Source: Algibacter pectinivorans
GTDB lineage: Bacteria; Bacteroidota; Bacteroidia; Flavobacteriales; Flavobacteriaceae
Direction: 5' to 3'
Assembly (NCBI RefSeq): GCF_900112595.1
Contig: NZ_FOMI01000011.1
Span: 65,712-129,711 of the forward strand
Length of the DNA stretch: 64,000 nucleotides
Under the pieces are notes generated by a model, which did not search any database, was not told where the DNA came from, and was given only the letters and a program-made list of their open reading frames with translations. Positions 57,401 through 64,000 of the stretch are shown here, piece after piece (positions within the stretch are counted from its first letter, which is position 1; each line of letters starts with the position of its first letter). The translations under genes were made by a program, and so were the position numbers.

Positions 57401-58392
57401 ACCAAAATAGTAAATCTTCCGATGGCATTGGTATTGGTTTATCTTTGGTAAAGGAACTCATTGTACTATCGCACGGTAACATTGTTGCAAATGCTTTAAA
57501 CAAAGACGACATTCAATTTACAATCACCCTTCCGGTAGAGCGTTCTTTCTTTAATTCTTCTGAAATTGTAGACGATAGTCTTCCTTCTAAAAATGAAACA
57601 TTACCAACCTCTCATTTAAATAATGTAACCAAACCATCTAACAAACCATTAATGCTAATTGTTGAAGATGATGAAGATATCCGCATATTTCTAAAATCCA
57701 TATTTAACGATTTATATACCATTGAAGATGCTATACATGGCGAATCTGGAATTAAAAAAGCTATTAAATTTGTACCAGACATTATTATTAGTGATATTAT
57801 GATGCCTAAAACAAACGGTATAGAATTATGTAATACCTTAAAGCAAGACGAACGCACAAGCCATATTCCAATAATTCTACTAACCGCCAAAAGTGGAAAC
57901 GACAATGAAATTGAAGGTTTAAAAACTGGAGCAGACGATTATGTTGTAAAACCCTTTAACACCGAAACCCTTAAAATTAAAGTAAAAAACCTTATTACGT
58001 TAAGGCAACAACTGCAACAACGCTATACCAAAAGTTTAGAGTTAAAAGATATTGCAACCACAACAATTGAAGAAAAATTTTTAATTAAACTTAAAAACGT
58101 TTTAAACGAAAACATTACAGATCCAGCATTTACATCGGCAGTTTTTAGCGACAAAATGCTTATGAGTAGAATGCAACTTCATAGAAAATTAAAAGCGCTC
58201 ACAGGACAATCAACCACCGAACTAATTAGAACCGAACGCTTAAAACTTGGTAAAGAATTACTACTAAATTCAGACCTATCTATTTCAGAAATTGGCTATC
58301 AAATTGGTTTTAATACACCGTCGTATTTTATAAAATGTTTTAAAGATACGTATAATTGTACACCTTCAGAATACGTTTCAAGCCAGCAATAA
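54451..58392 (+). CDS. Hybrid two-component system regulator (HTCS)
   Basis: A 1313-residue inner-membrane one-protein signalling system. In order: signal peptide (1-25, start TTG at 54451); periplasmic propeller with repeats such as IWIGTDDKGLYKLN; Y_Y_Y domain (about 685-760); membrane helix (about 766-788); histidine kinase with H822 in NISHEFRTPLTL; ATPase; receiver with D1115 in IISDIMMPKTNG; AraC-type HTH at the C-terminus. HTCS proteins normally control polysaccharide utilisation loci, but no SusC/SusD or glycosidase genes follow. The likely targets are the SUMF1-fold and GDG-repeat genes 440 bp downstream. Confidence 0.95.
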   Translation: MVRRYYKTFYIPFVYLLFYYCFLNAQDSISSYIDPVYPQKQFSFKTLSINNGLSQNSVISIAQDSIGYLWMATQDGLNKYNGRDFKHYNKQFEDITRATFSRLGKIYIDKQNRLWIITHSGKLELYQPKTDDFKPIKLPFEASIVFQDKDLNLFIGSYDKGLYKIDAKTKDTIQVFKNEEVHKTVYNILEHENSLYVATSGSVYKLNKDNTYNNIKVTTTRSTNFSVLKTNEKNDIWLGSFGSGLFFKSKDSDSFTQYTSPELPNNLNIEDLLIDSRNRLWIVTYGNGVYLIDFKTNTIKNFKANKNNPFAIHYNDMLCLYEDATGIIWFGSDGTGASYYDTHLIKFNILTNNQVPKTVNVNMVRSITTDSLDNIWIGTSGKGLTVVNLKTDTYKTYTTANTPLASNRIISLNFIDKNFWIGHQGYGLNIIESNGNYKYYPEISDFTIWRIIKTTNNQAWLCTERHGVLLFDKNRGILKQYNTKNSKLQSNNIRALTIDDKKNIWIGTDDKGLYKLNTKTDEINKIPIVSNKIKSLYSNSSILWVGTFGDGLKKYNILKNTVTTYTEKEGLPNDVIYGILPDKHQNLWLSTNNGLSQLKTINGKVQFENFSSYDGLQAKEFNTGAYYLDKKGTLMFGGLEGINWFHPGQLTFNTVKPKTIISKLEIFSKPRDLTESLKLKHNDNTITFTFSSLHFSQPERNAFKYKLVNHDKNWIASGNTNIAHYTNLPPNTYTFQVISSNYDGIWNYEPATYSFTINKPWYLSNLAIIAYVVLGVLIAFAVYKYLKWRWLIKMQLQFEHKETARLKQLNGFKTKLYTNISHEFRTPLTLITGPIEKQLGNPKLSKSDKTELELVQRNSKRLLNLVNQLLDLSKLETGNLTLSVSQGNLGVFLKQLVKAFQFKAKEKNINFSYNIMPIENAWYDKDVIEKIVTNLLANAIKYTPKEGTINFDVSIQKGQIIITVINNGNTIKTEDIAKLFQRYYQNSKSSDGIGIGLSLVKELIVLSHGNIVANALNKDDIQFTITLPVERSFFNSSEIVDDSLPSKNETLPTSHLNNVTKPSNKPLMLIVEDDEDIRIFLKSIFNDLYTIEDAIHGESGIKKAIKFVPDIIISDIMMPKTNGIELCNTLKQDERTSHIPIILLTAKSGNDNEIEGLKTGADDYVVKPFNTETLKIKVKNLITLRQQLQQRYTKSLELKDIATTTIEEKFLIKLKNVLNENITDPAFTSAVFSDKMLMSRMQLHRKLKALTGQSTTELIRTERLKLGKELLLNSDLSISEIGYQIGFNTPSYFIKCFKDTYNCTPSEYVSSQQ

Positions 58393-58833
58393 CAAAGGTT
58401 TTAAGACCATGTTACATATGTAGCATACTTTGTTACATATTTGATATCCAAACATTTACTTTCCTTATAATTTTACAATCAAGATGTCTTTAACATCATT
58501 GCTTTTTTACAAATGAATTAATAATAGTGATGACTAATAAATCCAATGATTTAAATACAGATGACAACCAAAACATCTATTTAAGTATAGATCATTTAAA
58601 AAAAGGACAATATTTATTAAATATCATGCTTAACAATAAAATTATAAAATCGATAAAATTGAAGAAATAAAGATGCTATTAATCAAGTGAGGAAATTGGG
58701 GATAATGAAGATGTAACCGTTGGATTTATTCCCTTTTTTAAAATTAAAACCAACAACACTTTTTTTGCTCCAAATCTCTCCCTAGTCTACTTTTTAATAT
58801 TCAAATATAAATTAATCAAATAAATTTATTAAA
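58393..58833 (+). other. Gap between HTCS and SUMF1-fold genes
   Basis: This 441-bp stretch contains the small ORF at 58530-58670 and otherwise AT-rich sequence that should include the promoter and any HTCS binding site for the downstream operon. I see no unambiguous -33/-7 pair. Confidence 0.4.
58530..58670 (+). CDS. Small ORF resembling a T9SS-type C-terminal domain, 46 residues
   Basis: An ATG-started 46-codon ORF. The second half, IYLSIDHLKKGQYLLNIMLN followed by KIIKSIKLKK, strikingly resembles the last strands of T9SS type A sorting domains (compare DLSNLKKGIYLVRV in the gene at 38903). No signal peptide or upstream cargo is present. It is either a genuine small protein related to these domains or a remnant of a larger gene. 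It lies directly after the HTCS gene and before the SUMF1-fold gene. Confidence 0.5.
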   Translation: MTNKSNDLNTDDNQNIYLSIDHLKKGQYLLNIMLNNKIIKSIKLKK

Positions 58834-60288
58834 ATGAAATTAAAATTTACATTAACATTAGCATTGCTTTTTTGCTTTTTAAGTAATGCTAACAATATTA
58901 CAGTAAGTAATATTTCTTTGGAAAATCTTAACGAACCTGAATGGGTGCAAATCGAGTTCGATTTAAGTTGGGAGAACTCTTGGCGCCTAAGTGCAGGACC
59001 TTCTAATTGGGATGCCGCATGGGTATTTATTAAATACCGAGTAAATAGTGGAGATTGGCAGCACGCCCAATTAGCACAAACAGATTTTGTGGCTGCATCC
59101 GGCAGTACTATTGATATCACCGAAGATGGTGTTGGTGCCTTTATTTATAGAGATAGCGATGGTAGTGGCGATTTAGATTTACAAGGCATAAGACTGCGTT
59201 GGGACTACGGTTCAATAGACCCGAACGATATAATAGACATACAAGTTTTTGCTCTAGAGATGGTATACGTACCAGAAGGACCATTTTCTCTAGGAAGCCC
59301 AGGAACAGAGGTTGGCAAATTTTATTCATGGACCACCAATAATCCATATCGAGTAGAATCCGAAAATGCAATAACAGTAAATGGAGGCTTAGGGAACCTT
59401 TATTATAACAATCCTGCAGGTGGATCAAATCCTGGTGACCAATTAAGTCCTATTCCGGCAGCATTCCCAAAAGGTTACCAATCCTTTTATTGCATGAAAT
59501 ATGAAATGACTCAAGGCCAATATGTTAGTTTTTTTAACACGTTAACCCCTGCACAGAAAATTGAAAATGATATTACGGGAGCTTCCGGTAAAAACCAAGA
59601 CACTGAGGTTTACCGGAATACAATTGCTTGGGAAGAAGGCAGTACTACGGCAACAACAACATCGCCAGACCTACCACTTAATTATGTAAACAATTATATA
59701 TTATATGCTTATTTAGATTGGTCTGGACTTAGACCAATGACAGAATTAGAATATGAAAAATCCTGTAGAGGCCCTATTACCCCAAAAGCCGATGAATTTG
59801 CTTGGGGAAATAGTAATATTGCAGACACTGCTTATAATATAGTTAATATATCTCAGCCCAATGAATTAGTTACAAATCCAGCAGTAAACACCGGAAATGC
59901 TCATTATAGTAGTACCAATGGTACTACATCTGGCCCTAAAAGAGTGGGAGCTTTAGCTGCAAGTGCTTTAAATAAAACAAGAGAAGAGACAGGTGGTAGT
60001 TATTACGGTATAATGGAATTAACCGGAAATTTATACGAGCGTTGTATAACGGTTGGTAACCCAGAAGGTAGGGCTTTTACATCCGTACACGGAGATGGCG
60101 AAATATTAGTAAACGGACTAGCCAATGTTACCTCTTGGCCCACAGACAATACAGGTATAGGATATAGAGGTGGTTCATCTTTTAATGGTATTGCAATTAT
60201 TAGAGTATCCGATCGATATGATGCAGCTTCATCACTTACAGGGTCTAATAATAGACTTGGATTTCGTGGGGTAAGAACAGAAGATTAA
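58834..60288 (+). CDS. Secreted SUMF1-fold protein (non-catalytic)
   Basis: A 484-residue protein with a signal peptide (1-19). An N-terminal beta-sandwich (about 20-140: VQIEFDLSWENSWRLSAGPS) precedes a formylglycine-generating-enzyme-like domain (about 145-484: EMVYVPEGPFSLGS, FYCMKYEMTQGQYVSFFN, LRPMTELEYEKSCRG, GIMELTGNLYE, RGGSSFN, LGFRGVRTED). The two active-site cysteines that flank RxxxRYR in catalytic members are absent; RGGSSFNGIAIIRVSDRYDA is found instead. It is therefore unlikely to make formylglycine. Gliding proteins GldJ and GldK use the same fold. The GDG-repeat gene follows after 12 bp. Confidence 0.85.
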   Translation: MKLKFTLTLALLFCFLSNANNITVSNISLENLNEPEWVQIEFDLSWENSWRLSAGPSNWDAAWVFIKYRVNSGDWQHAQLAQTDFVAASGSTIDITEDGVGAFIYRDSDGSGDLDLQGIRLRWDYGSIDPNDIIDIQVFALEMVYVPEGPFSLGSPGTEVGKFYSWTTNNPYRVESENAITVNGGLGNLYYNNPAGGSNPGDQLSPIPAAFPKGYQSFYCMKYEMTQGQYVSFFNTLTPAQKIENDITGASGKNQDTEVYRNTIAWEEGSTTATTTSPDLPLNYVNNYILYAYLDWSGLRPMTELEYEKSCRGPITPKADEFAWGNSNIADTAYNIVNISQPNELVTNPAVNTGNAHYSSTNGTTSGPKRVGALAASALNKTREETGGSYYGIMELTGNLYERCITVGNPEGRAFTSVHGDGEILVNGLANVTSWPTDNTGIGYRGGSSFNGIAIIRVSDRYDAASSLTGSNNRLGFRGVRTED

Positions 60289-60300
60289 TTCATTGGAAAC

Positions 60301-61155
60301 ATGACAATTCAAAAATTATTTGCAATAACCGCATTGCTACTACTAGGGCATCAACTTAACGCTCAATATACAGGTGGAATAGATGATGGCAGTGACTACT
60401 CTTACCTTATTGGTAGTAAGCTTTCCGGAGAAATCGCCTCTTTTTCGGTGCTGTACCAAGGAAGTTCGGGAGATGGCTTTGATAGTCAACGGAATCAAAT
60501 GGTACTATCAAGTTCAAATTTCCGAATTTACAATGGTAATACAGGCGATGGATTTTCTAGTAAAACAGCTGCTTTGGTATTAAAAGGAAGCTTAATTGCA
60601 AGTCTATACACAGGAAATAACGGCGATGGATTTTCCAATAAACGATATCAAACCATATTAAATGGTAACGATTTAAGTATTCTATACACAGGAAATAGTG
60701 GGGATGGCTCAACATTTTTGGTTAAAGAAAATCTATTCCTAAAAGGGTTTATGCTACAAATTTTTAATGGTGGCAACGGCGATGGTTTTGCTAACCTATT
60801 AAGTTCTAACAATTATCTATCTGGGCTTATGCTAACACTTTACAATGGTGGTAACGGAGATGGCTTTGCAGTAAACAAATTAACCTCTGCACTCACTCTC
60901 GATATCATTGAGAAACTTATAGAGATGGATGTACTACTCTACCCTAACCCAGCTAGTAACATTGTAAATATTAAGCCCAATAAGCAGACTAGTATTACTT
61001 CTATTACTTTGTATAATGTATCAGGACAAGAAATAGAGATTAGCCTAAATAACGATAATACTATTAATGTTAGTCACTTATCAGATGGTGTTTATCTTTT
61101 AAATATCATTTCTAATAAAGGAGAAATCTCAAAAAAATTAATAATTAAGCGGTAA
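60301..61155 (+). CDS. T9SS cargo with tandem GDG repeats
   Basis: A 284-residue secreted protein with a signal peptide (1-21). Residues of about 23-205 contain about seven tandem repeats of about 27 residues. Each is centred on GDG or a variant: IYNGNTGDGFSSK, LYTGNNGDGFSNK, IFNGGNGDGFANL and LYNGGNGDGFAVN, followed by a hydrophobic strand with LxG. The first copy is degenerate (IDDGSD). A T9SS type A domain closes it (about 208-284: VLLYPNPASNIVNIKP, then SHLSDGVYLLNI and SKKLIIKR). The repeats look like a beta-solenoid or adhesive stalk. It is co-transcribed with the SUMF1-fold gene. Confidence 0.85.
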   Translation: MTIQKLFAITALLLLGHQLNAQYTGGIDDGSDYSYLIGSKLSGEIASFSVLYQGSSGDGFDSQRNQMVLSSSNFRIYNGNTGDGFSSKTAALVLKGSLIASLYTGNNGDGFSNKRYQTILNGNDLSILYTGNSGDGSTFLVKENLFLKGFMLQIFNGGNGDGFANLLSSNNYLSGLMLTLYNGGNGDGFAVNKLTSALTLDIIEKLIEMDVLLYPNPASNIVNIKPNKQTSITSITLYNVSGQEIEISLNNDNTINVSHLSDGVYLLNIISNKGEISKKLIIKR

Positions 61156-61200
61156 AAATCAAAACCACCAGAAACATTCAGTTTGCAAAAATAAAATCTG

Positions 61201-63639
61201 TTACTTAGATATATCGTTAATAACCAATCGCAACTCTCCATAACTATATTTATCATCTAACTGATGTTTTAAATCAGATAGGTTTTCAAATTTAGTTTTG
61301 GGGATTATTGCTTTTAGTTCGTTATAAAATTCTATCGACATTAAATCGGTTACCTTAATTTCACCGGTATCAATAAAACTCGCTAAATGTCCAAAAACAG
61401 TGTTCTCATTCAATTCACGACTATTAGCAATTTCAGTAATGGTTTTACCCGATTTAAAAAGCTGTAAAGATTCCTTTTTGGTATCGCCCTTTACTCGCTT
61501 TGGTTTCGATTCCTCAAACAAATCTACTTCCTCAGAAGTTTCAATATCATGCTCATCACAATAGGCTTTAATAACCTTTAAAATAGCAGCTCCATATTTA
61601 TCAACACGGGTTTTACCCATGCCGTTAACCTTCAATAATTCTGCAGTATTAGTAGGCAAAACTTCACACATTTCGTACAATGTTTTTTGAGCAAATATTT
61701 GGTAATGAATTAAGTCTTTCTCTTTAGCAATATCATTTCTAAGGATTCGTAATTTCTCAAAAAGCGCAACATTACTAGTCCCTTCAACAACCGATTTTCT
61801 AGCCTTCTTGGGCTTCTCTTTACCAATAAATACCGATTTAGCCCGAAGCTCTAAAATTTCTTTTGCGGTAAAACCAGACGACAGCCCTTTAAAGTAATAC
61901 AATTTTACAGCCAATAAATCCTCTAAAGCATCTAGATGCTTTGTAATTTCGCTGCCTACAGCTTGGTTATCGGTAGTAAAAGTAAAACTCTGTAAAGGCT
62001 TAGCTATTTTTGATTCCGAAATATCTAAAAAATAGTGCACACCCTTTTTAAATCGTTCTTGTATAATAGCACTCTGCTCCGGTAAAGTGTCAGATTCTGC
62101 AAGTGTTTTTAATTGCGCATTAAACCCATTTGCTACTTTTAAAAAATTAGTAACGGTGTCTTTTATAGGTACAAAAGCATCATCAATAGCACCTTTTATA
62201 ACAGTTCTATTTTTATAAAAAATATCTAGTATCCTATTTATAGGATATAGAAATGGGTAAAACCCAAAAACTTCAGCAATTAAATCTAACTGAAAACTCT
62301 TTTGAGAATCAACTAAAACAAGATCATCTGGCGCATTCTGCTCTGCATTTTCATTAAATGTGGTAACATTACCATCGCTTATAATTTGGCTTGAGTTAAT
62401 TTTGCTTTTAAGCACTAAACCCTCTAACGATTTACACCTACTAAGCGCTACATAAGTTTGCCCATGTGCAAAAGCACCCTGGGCATCAATAATGGCCTTT
62501 TCAAAAGTTAACCCTTGGCTTTTATGTATGGTTATACTCCAAGCTAAACGCAAAGGCATTTGGGTATAACTCCCTATCTTTTCTTCTGTTATAGCTTTAG
62601 TTTCGGCATCAACAGTATAATTAATATTCTCCCAAATCTCTGGAGTAACATTTATGTTAAAATCATCATCCGGACAATGCACAACCACTTCATCCTTATC
62701 CAACAAAATAACCTTACCTATTTTACCATTAAAATAACGCTTTTCGGGGCTGCTATCATTCTTTACAAACATAACTTGAGCCCCAACCTTTAACTCTAAT
62801 GCCACATTATTAGGATAAGCATATTCCGGAAATTTACCATCAACCACAGCATTATAAGTATGGATTTTAGTGGTTAATTTAGCTAACTCCGCCCTATTTG
62901 TTGCTTCAGCCTTATTATTATGTGTTGTTAAAGCAATGTACCCAGCATCCGGTTTTGGCATAAAATCAGGAACAAAACGTTTATTCAGCTCCGCCGCAGC
63001 AGCTTCACTTAGCCTATTGTTTCTAATTTCATTTAAAATTTCAATAAACTTGGGGTTTTCCTGTCTATATATATGCTTCAACTCAATGGTTACGGCGTTA
63101 CACTGCCTATAAGCCAAACTACTAAAAAAGAAACCATTAGCATAAAACGGTTTTAACAACTCCCATTCTTGCTCCTTTATCACAGGCGATAATTGTTGTA
63201 AATCTCCAATCATTAAAACTTGAACACCACCAAAAACCCTATTACGATCCCTAAACCTACGTAACGTTTTATCAATACCATCTAACAAATCGGCGCGAAC
63301 CATACTAATCTCATCAATCACCAAAAGGTCCATCGATTTAATAATATTAATTTTAGTTTTGTTAAAGCGCCTATTAAAACCTTTACCAGCATTTAAATCT
63401 TCGTTTGGCAAAATAGGACCAAAAGGCATCTGAAAAAAAGAATGTATAGTAACACCTTTTGCATTTATAGCCGCAACACCTGTAGGCGCAACTACTACTA
63501 AACGCTTTAGGCAACTCATTTTTAAACGATGTAAAAACGTAGTTTTACCAGTACCCGCCTTACCCGTTAAAAAAATGGATCGGTTAGTATCGTTAACAAA
63601 CGACCAAGCCAAATCTAATTCCTTATTTTCACTCATCAA
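61201..63639 (-). CDS. PIF1/RecD-type helicase with HRDC and HTH domains
   Basis: An 812-residue SF1B 5'-3' helicase. Walker A is GKAGTGKTT (26-34); Walker B is LLVIDEIS (about 106-113); further motifs are MIGDLQQLSPV, LTTHNNKA and TIHKSQGLTFEKAI with VALSRCKSLEGLVL. The first 430 residues are the motor. The C-terminal part has an HRDC-like domain (about 645-715: LFEKLRILRNDIA to LLKVNGMGKTRV) and an HTH_40-like domain (about 735-780, IANSRELNENTVFGHL). Such fusions are known in Bacteroidota. The role is likely DNA repair or resolution of structured DNA; specifics are unknown. It lies beside an rRNA operon. Confidence 0.9.
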   Translation of the reverse strand: MMSENKELDLAWSFVNDTNRSIFLTGKAGTGKTTFLHRLKMSCLKRLVVVAPTGVAAINAKGVTIHSFFQMPFGPILPNEDLNAGKGFNRRFNKTKINIIKSMDLLVIDEISMVRADLLDGIDKTLRRFRDRNRVFGGVQVLMIGDLQQLSPVIKEQEWELLKPFYANGFFFSSLAYRQCNAVTIELKHIYRQENPKFIEILNEIRNNRLSEAAAAELNKRFVPDFMPKPDAGYIALTTHNNKAEATNRAELAKLTTKIHTYNAVVDGKFPEYAYPNNVALELKVGAQVMFVKNDSSPEKRYFNGKIGKVILLDKDEVVVHCPDDDFNINVTPEIWENINYTVDAETKAITEEKIGSYTQMPLRLAWSITIHKSQGLTFEKAIIDAQGAFAHGQTYVALSRCKSLEGLVLKSKINSSQIISDGNVTTFNENAEQNAPDDLVLVDSQKSFQLDLIAEVFGFYPFLYPINRILDIFYKNRTVIKGAIDDAFVPIKDTVTNFLKVANGFNAQLKTLAESDTLPEQSAIIQERFKKGVHYFLDISESKIAKPLQSFTFTTDNQAVGSEITKHLDALEDLLAVKLYYFKGLSSGFTAKEILELRAKSVFIGKEKPKKARKSVVEGTSNVALFEKLRILRNDIAKEKDLIHYQIFAQKTLYEMCEVLPTNTAELLKVNGMGKTRVDKYGAAILKVIKAYCDEHDIETSEEVDLFEESKPKRVKGDTKKESLQLFKSGKTITEIANSRELNENTVFGHLASFIDTGEIKVTDLMSIEFYNELKAIIPKTKFENLSDLKHQLDDKYSYGELRLVINDISK

Positions 63640-63689
63640 ACAATTAAAATTTTAAAGGTTTAAGATACTAATATTGAATTATTATTATG

Positions 63690-63850
63690 GCGGGTTTTAA
63701 AGAAAAATTAAAACCGCGCTATCCACTATATCTTTTTATTAGTTTCATTTAGAATTAAAACGTCGTTCCCCTAGACAACTTTTGGTTATACACCAGGCAA
63801 ATTACCACGCCAACCATAAAAAGGATGCCGTTTCTATCGCTCCCGCAGCT
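63690..63850 (-). ncRNA. Flavo-1-like structured RNA element, second copy
   Basis: On the minus strand the order is GCTGCGGGAGCGATAG, ACGGCATCCTTTTT, a variable 80-bp insert, AAAAAGATATAGTGGATAGCG, and then a GCGGTTTTAA/TTTAAAACCCGC hairpin at 63690-63717 that may end the RNA. The two core motifs match those at 45711-45766. It lies downstream of the 5S rRNA gene. Confidence 0.6.
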
Positions 63851-63906
63851 ATCTGCCAGAGTTAGTGTTTAGCCTAAGTTATTCCATTTCAACTTAAATA
63901 TAGGTC

Positions 63907-63941
63907 AAAAAAAAATCCTCAACAAATAAATGTTGAGGATT
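63907..63941 (-). terminator. rRNA operon terminator
   Basis: AATCCTCAACA (63914-63924) pairs perfectly with TGTTGAGGATT (63931-63941) around a 6-nt loop; read on the minus strand it is followed by a T-run. It ends the 5S transcript. Confidence 0.9.
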
Positions 63942-63947
63942 AAAAAA

Positions 63948-64000
63948 GGCAACGACTCTACGCTCCCCTAATGTAGTACCATCGGCGCTGATAGCGCTTA
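63948..64000 (-). rRNA. rrf: 5S ribosomal RNA, 3' part (cut by the window edge)
   Basis: On the minus strand the sequence shows GCGCCGATGGTACTACATTA and ends GTCGTTGCC, the conserved 3' half of bacteroidetal 5S rRNA. The 5' half, and presumably 23S and 16S, lie to the right of the window. A terminator follows immediately. Confidence 0.85.

Noticed and set aside
60383..60583. Alternative-frame ORF inside the GDG-repeat gene
   Set aside because: It arises from the repeated DNA sequence of the real frame and has no independent support.

Overview
The window is AT-rich chromosomal DNA from a member of the Bacteroidota, almost certainly the family Flavobacteriaceae. The supporting signs are Bacteroidota-type promoters (TTTG, 19-20 nt spacer, TAnnTTTG), few Shine-Dalgarno sequences, several type IX secretion (T9SS) C-terminal sorting domains, TonB-dependent receptors with carboxypeptidase-like N-terminal domains, a hybrid two-component (HTCS) regulator, a mitochondrial-type aconitase and a monomeric isocitrate dehydrogenase. 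I cannot name the genus. No prophage, insertion sequence, CRISPR array, tRNA or recognisable defence island is visible. Most of the window is core genome with a few accessory surface and uptake clusters.

Layout. 0-7.3 kb: a small leaderless ORF or leader at the left edge, mazG, a secreted C1q-like protein, aconitase, a YhhN-family membrane protein, a GlmU-like acyltransferase and rpmE (L31 type B). 7.5-14.6 kb: DUF4199 protein, GT2 glycosyltransferase, phosphohexomutase, MsbA-like ABC exporter, then an ECF sigma / anti-sigma-like / Spy-like sensor operon. 14.6-15.7 kb: a 1.1-kb non-coding stretch with a structured element. 15.7-24.9 kb: RsmB-like rRNA methyltransferase, ACT-domain protein, a CarboxypepD_reg protein, thiamine diphosphokinase, a PepSY-type membrane protein, then the ferredoxin / LuxC-type reductase / serC / serA serine group and a DUF937 protein. 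25.1-29.3 kb: DUF6146, DUF6787, a His/Cys-rich small protein, a TonB receptor and a lipoprotein, probably a metal-uptake unit. 29.4-31.4 kb: guaB with a palindromic promoter region, and a decayed remnant of an outer-membrane protein gene.

31.5-37.8 kb is the most distinctive cluster. On the minus strand lie a DUF4856 lipoprotein, an imelysin-type lipoprotein, an HTTM protein closely resembling vitamin K-dependent gamma-carboxylase with its catalytic Lys and His retained, and a FecA-like TonB receptor. A terminator-like hairpin sits between the imelysin and HTTM genes, and AT-rich palindromes flank the promoter. I read it as an iron-acquisition operon that may use a gamma-carboxylase-type enzyme.

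37.9-53.7 kb: HMG-CoA lyase, a spondin-domain and an M43-protease T9SS cargo, pyrD, pepT, a beta-barrel protein, a 74-residue orphan, trmD, rplS with its leader, a non-coding stretch ending in a terminator, icd, a TonB receptor/DUF4249 pair, murQ and DUF6095. 53.8-61.2 kb: a DinB-like protein, then an HTCS regulator followed, without any SusC/SusD genes, by a 46-residue ORF, a secreted SUMF1-fold protein that lacks the formylglycine-generating cysteines, and a T9SS protein built of about seven GDG repeats. 61.2-64 kb: a PIF1-type helicase with HRDC and HTH modules, a structured RNA-like element shared with one at 45.7 kb, a terminator, and the 3' end of a 5S rRNA gene cut by the window edge, so an rRNA operon continues to the right.
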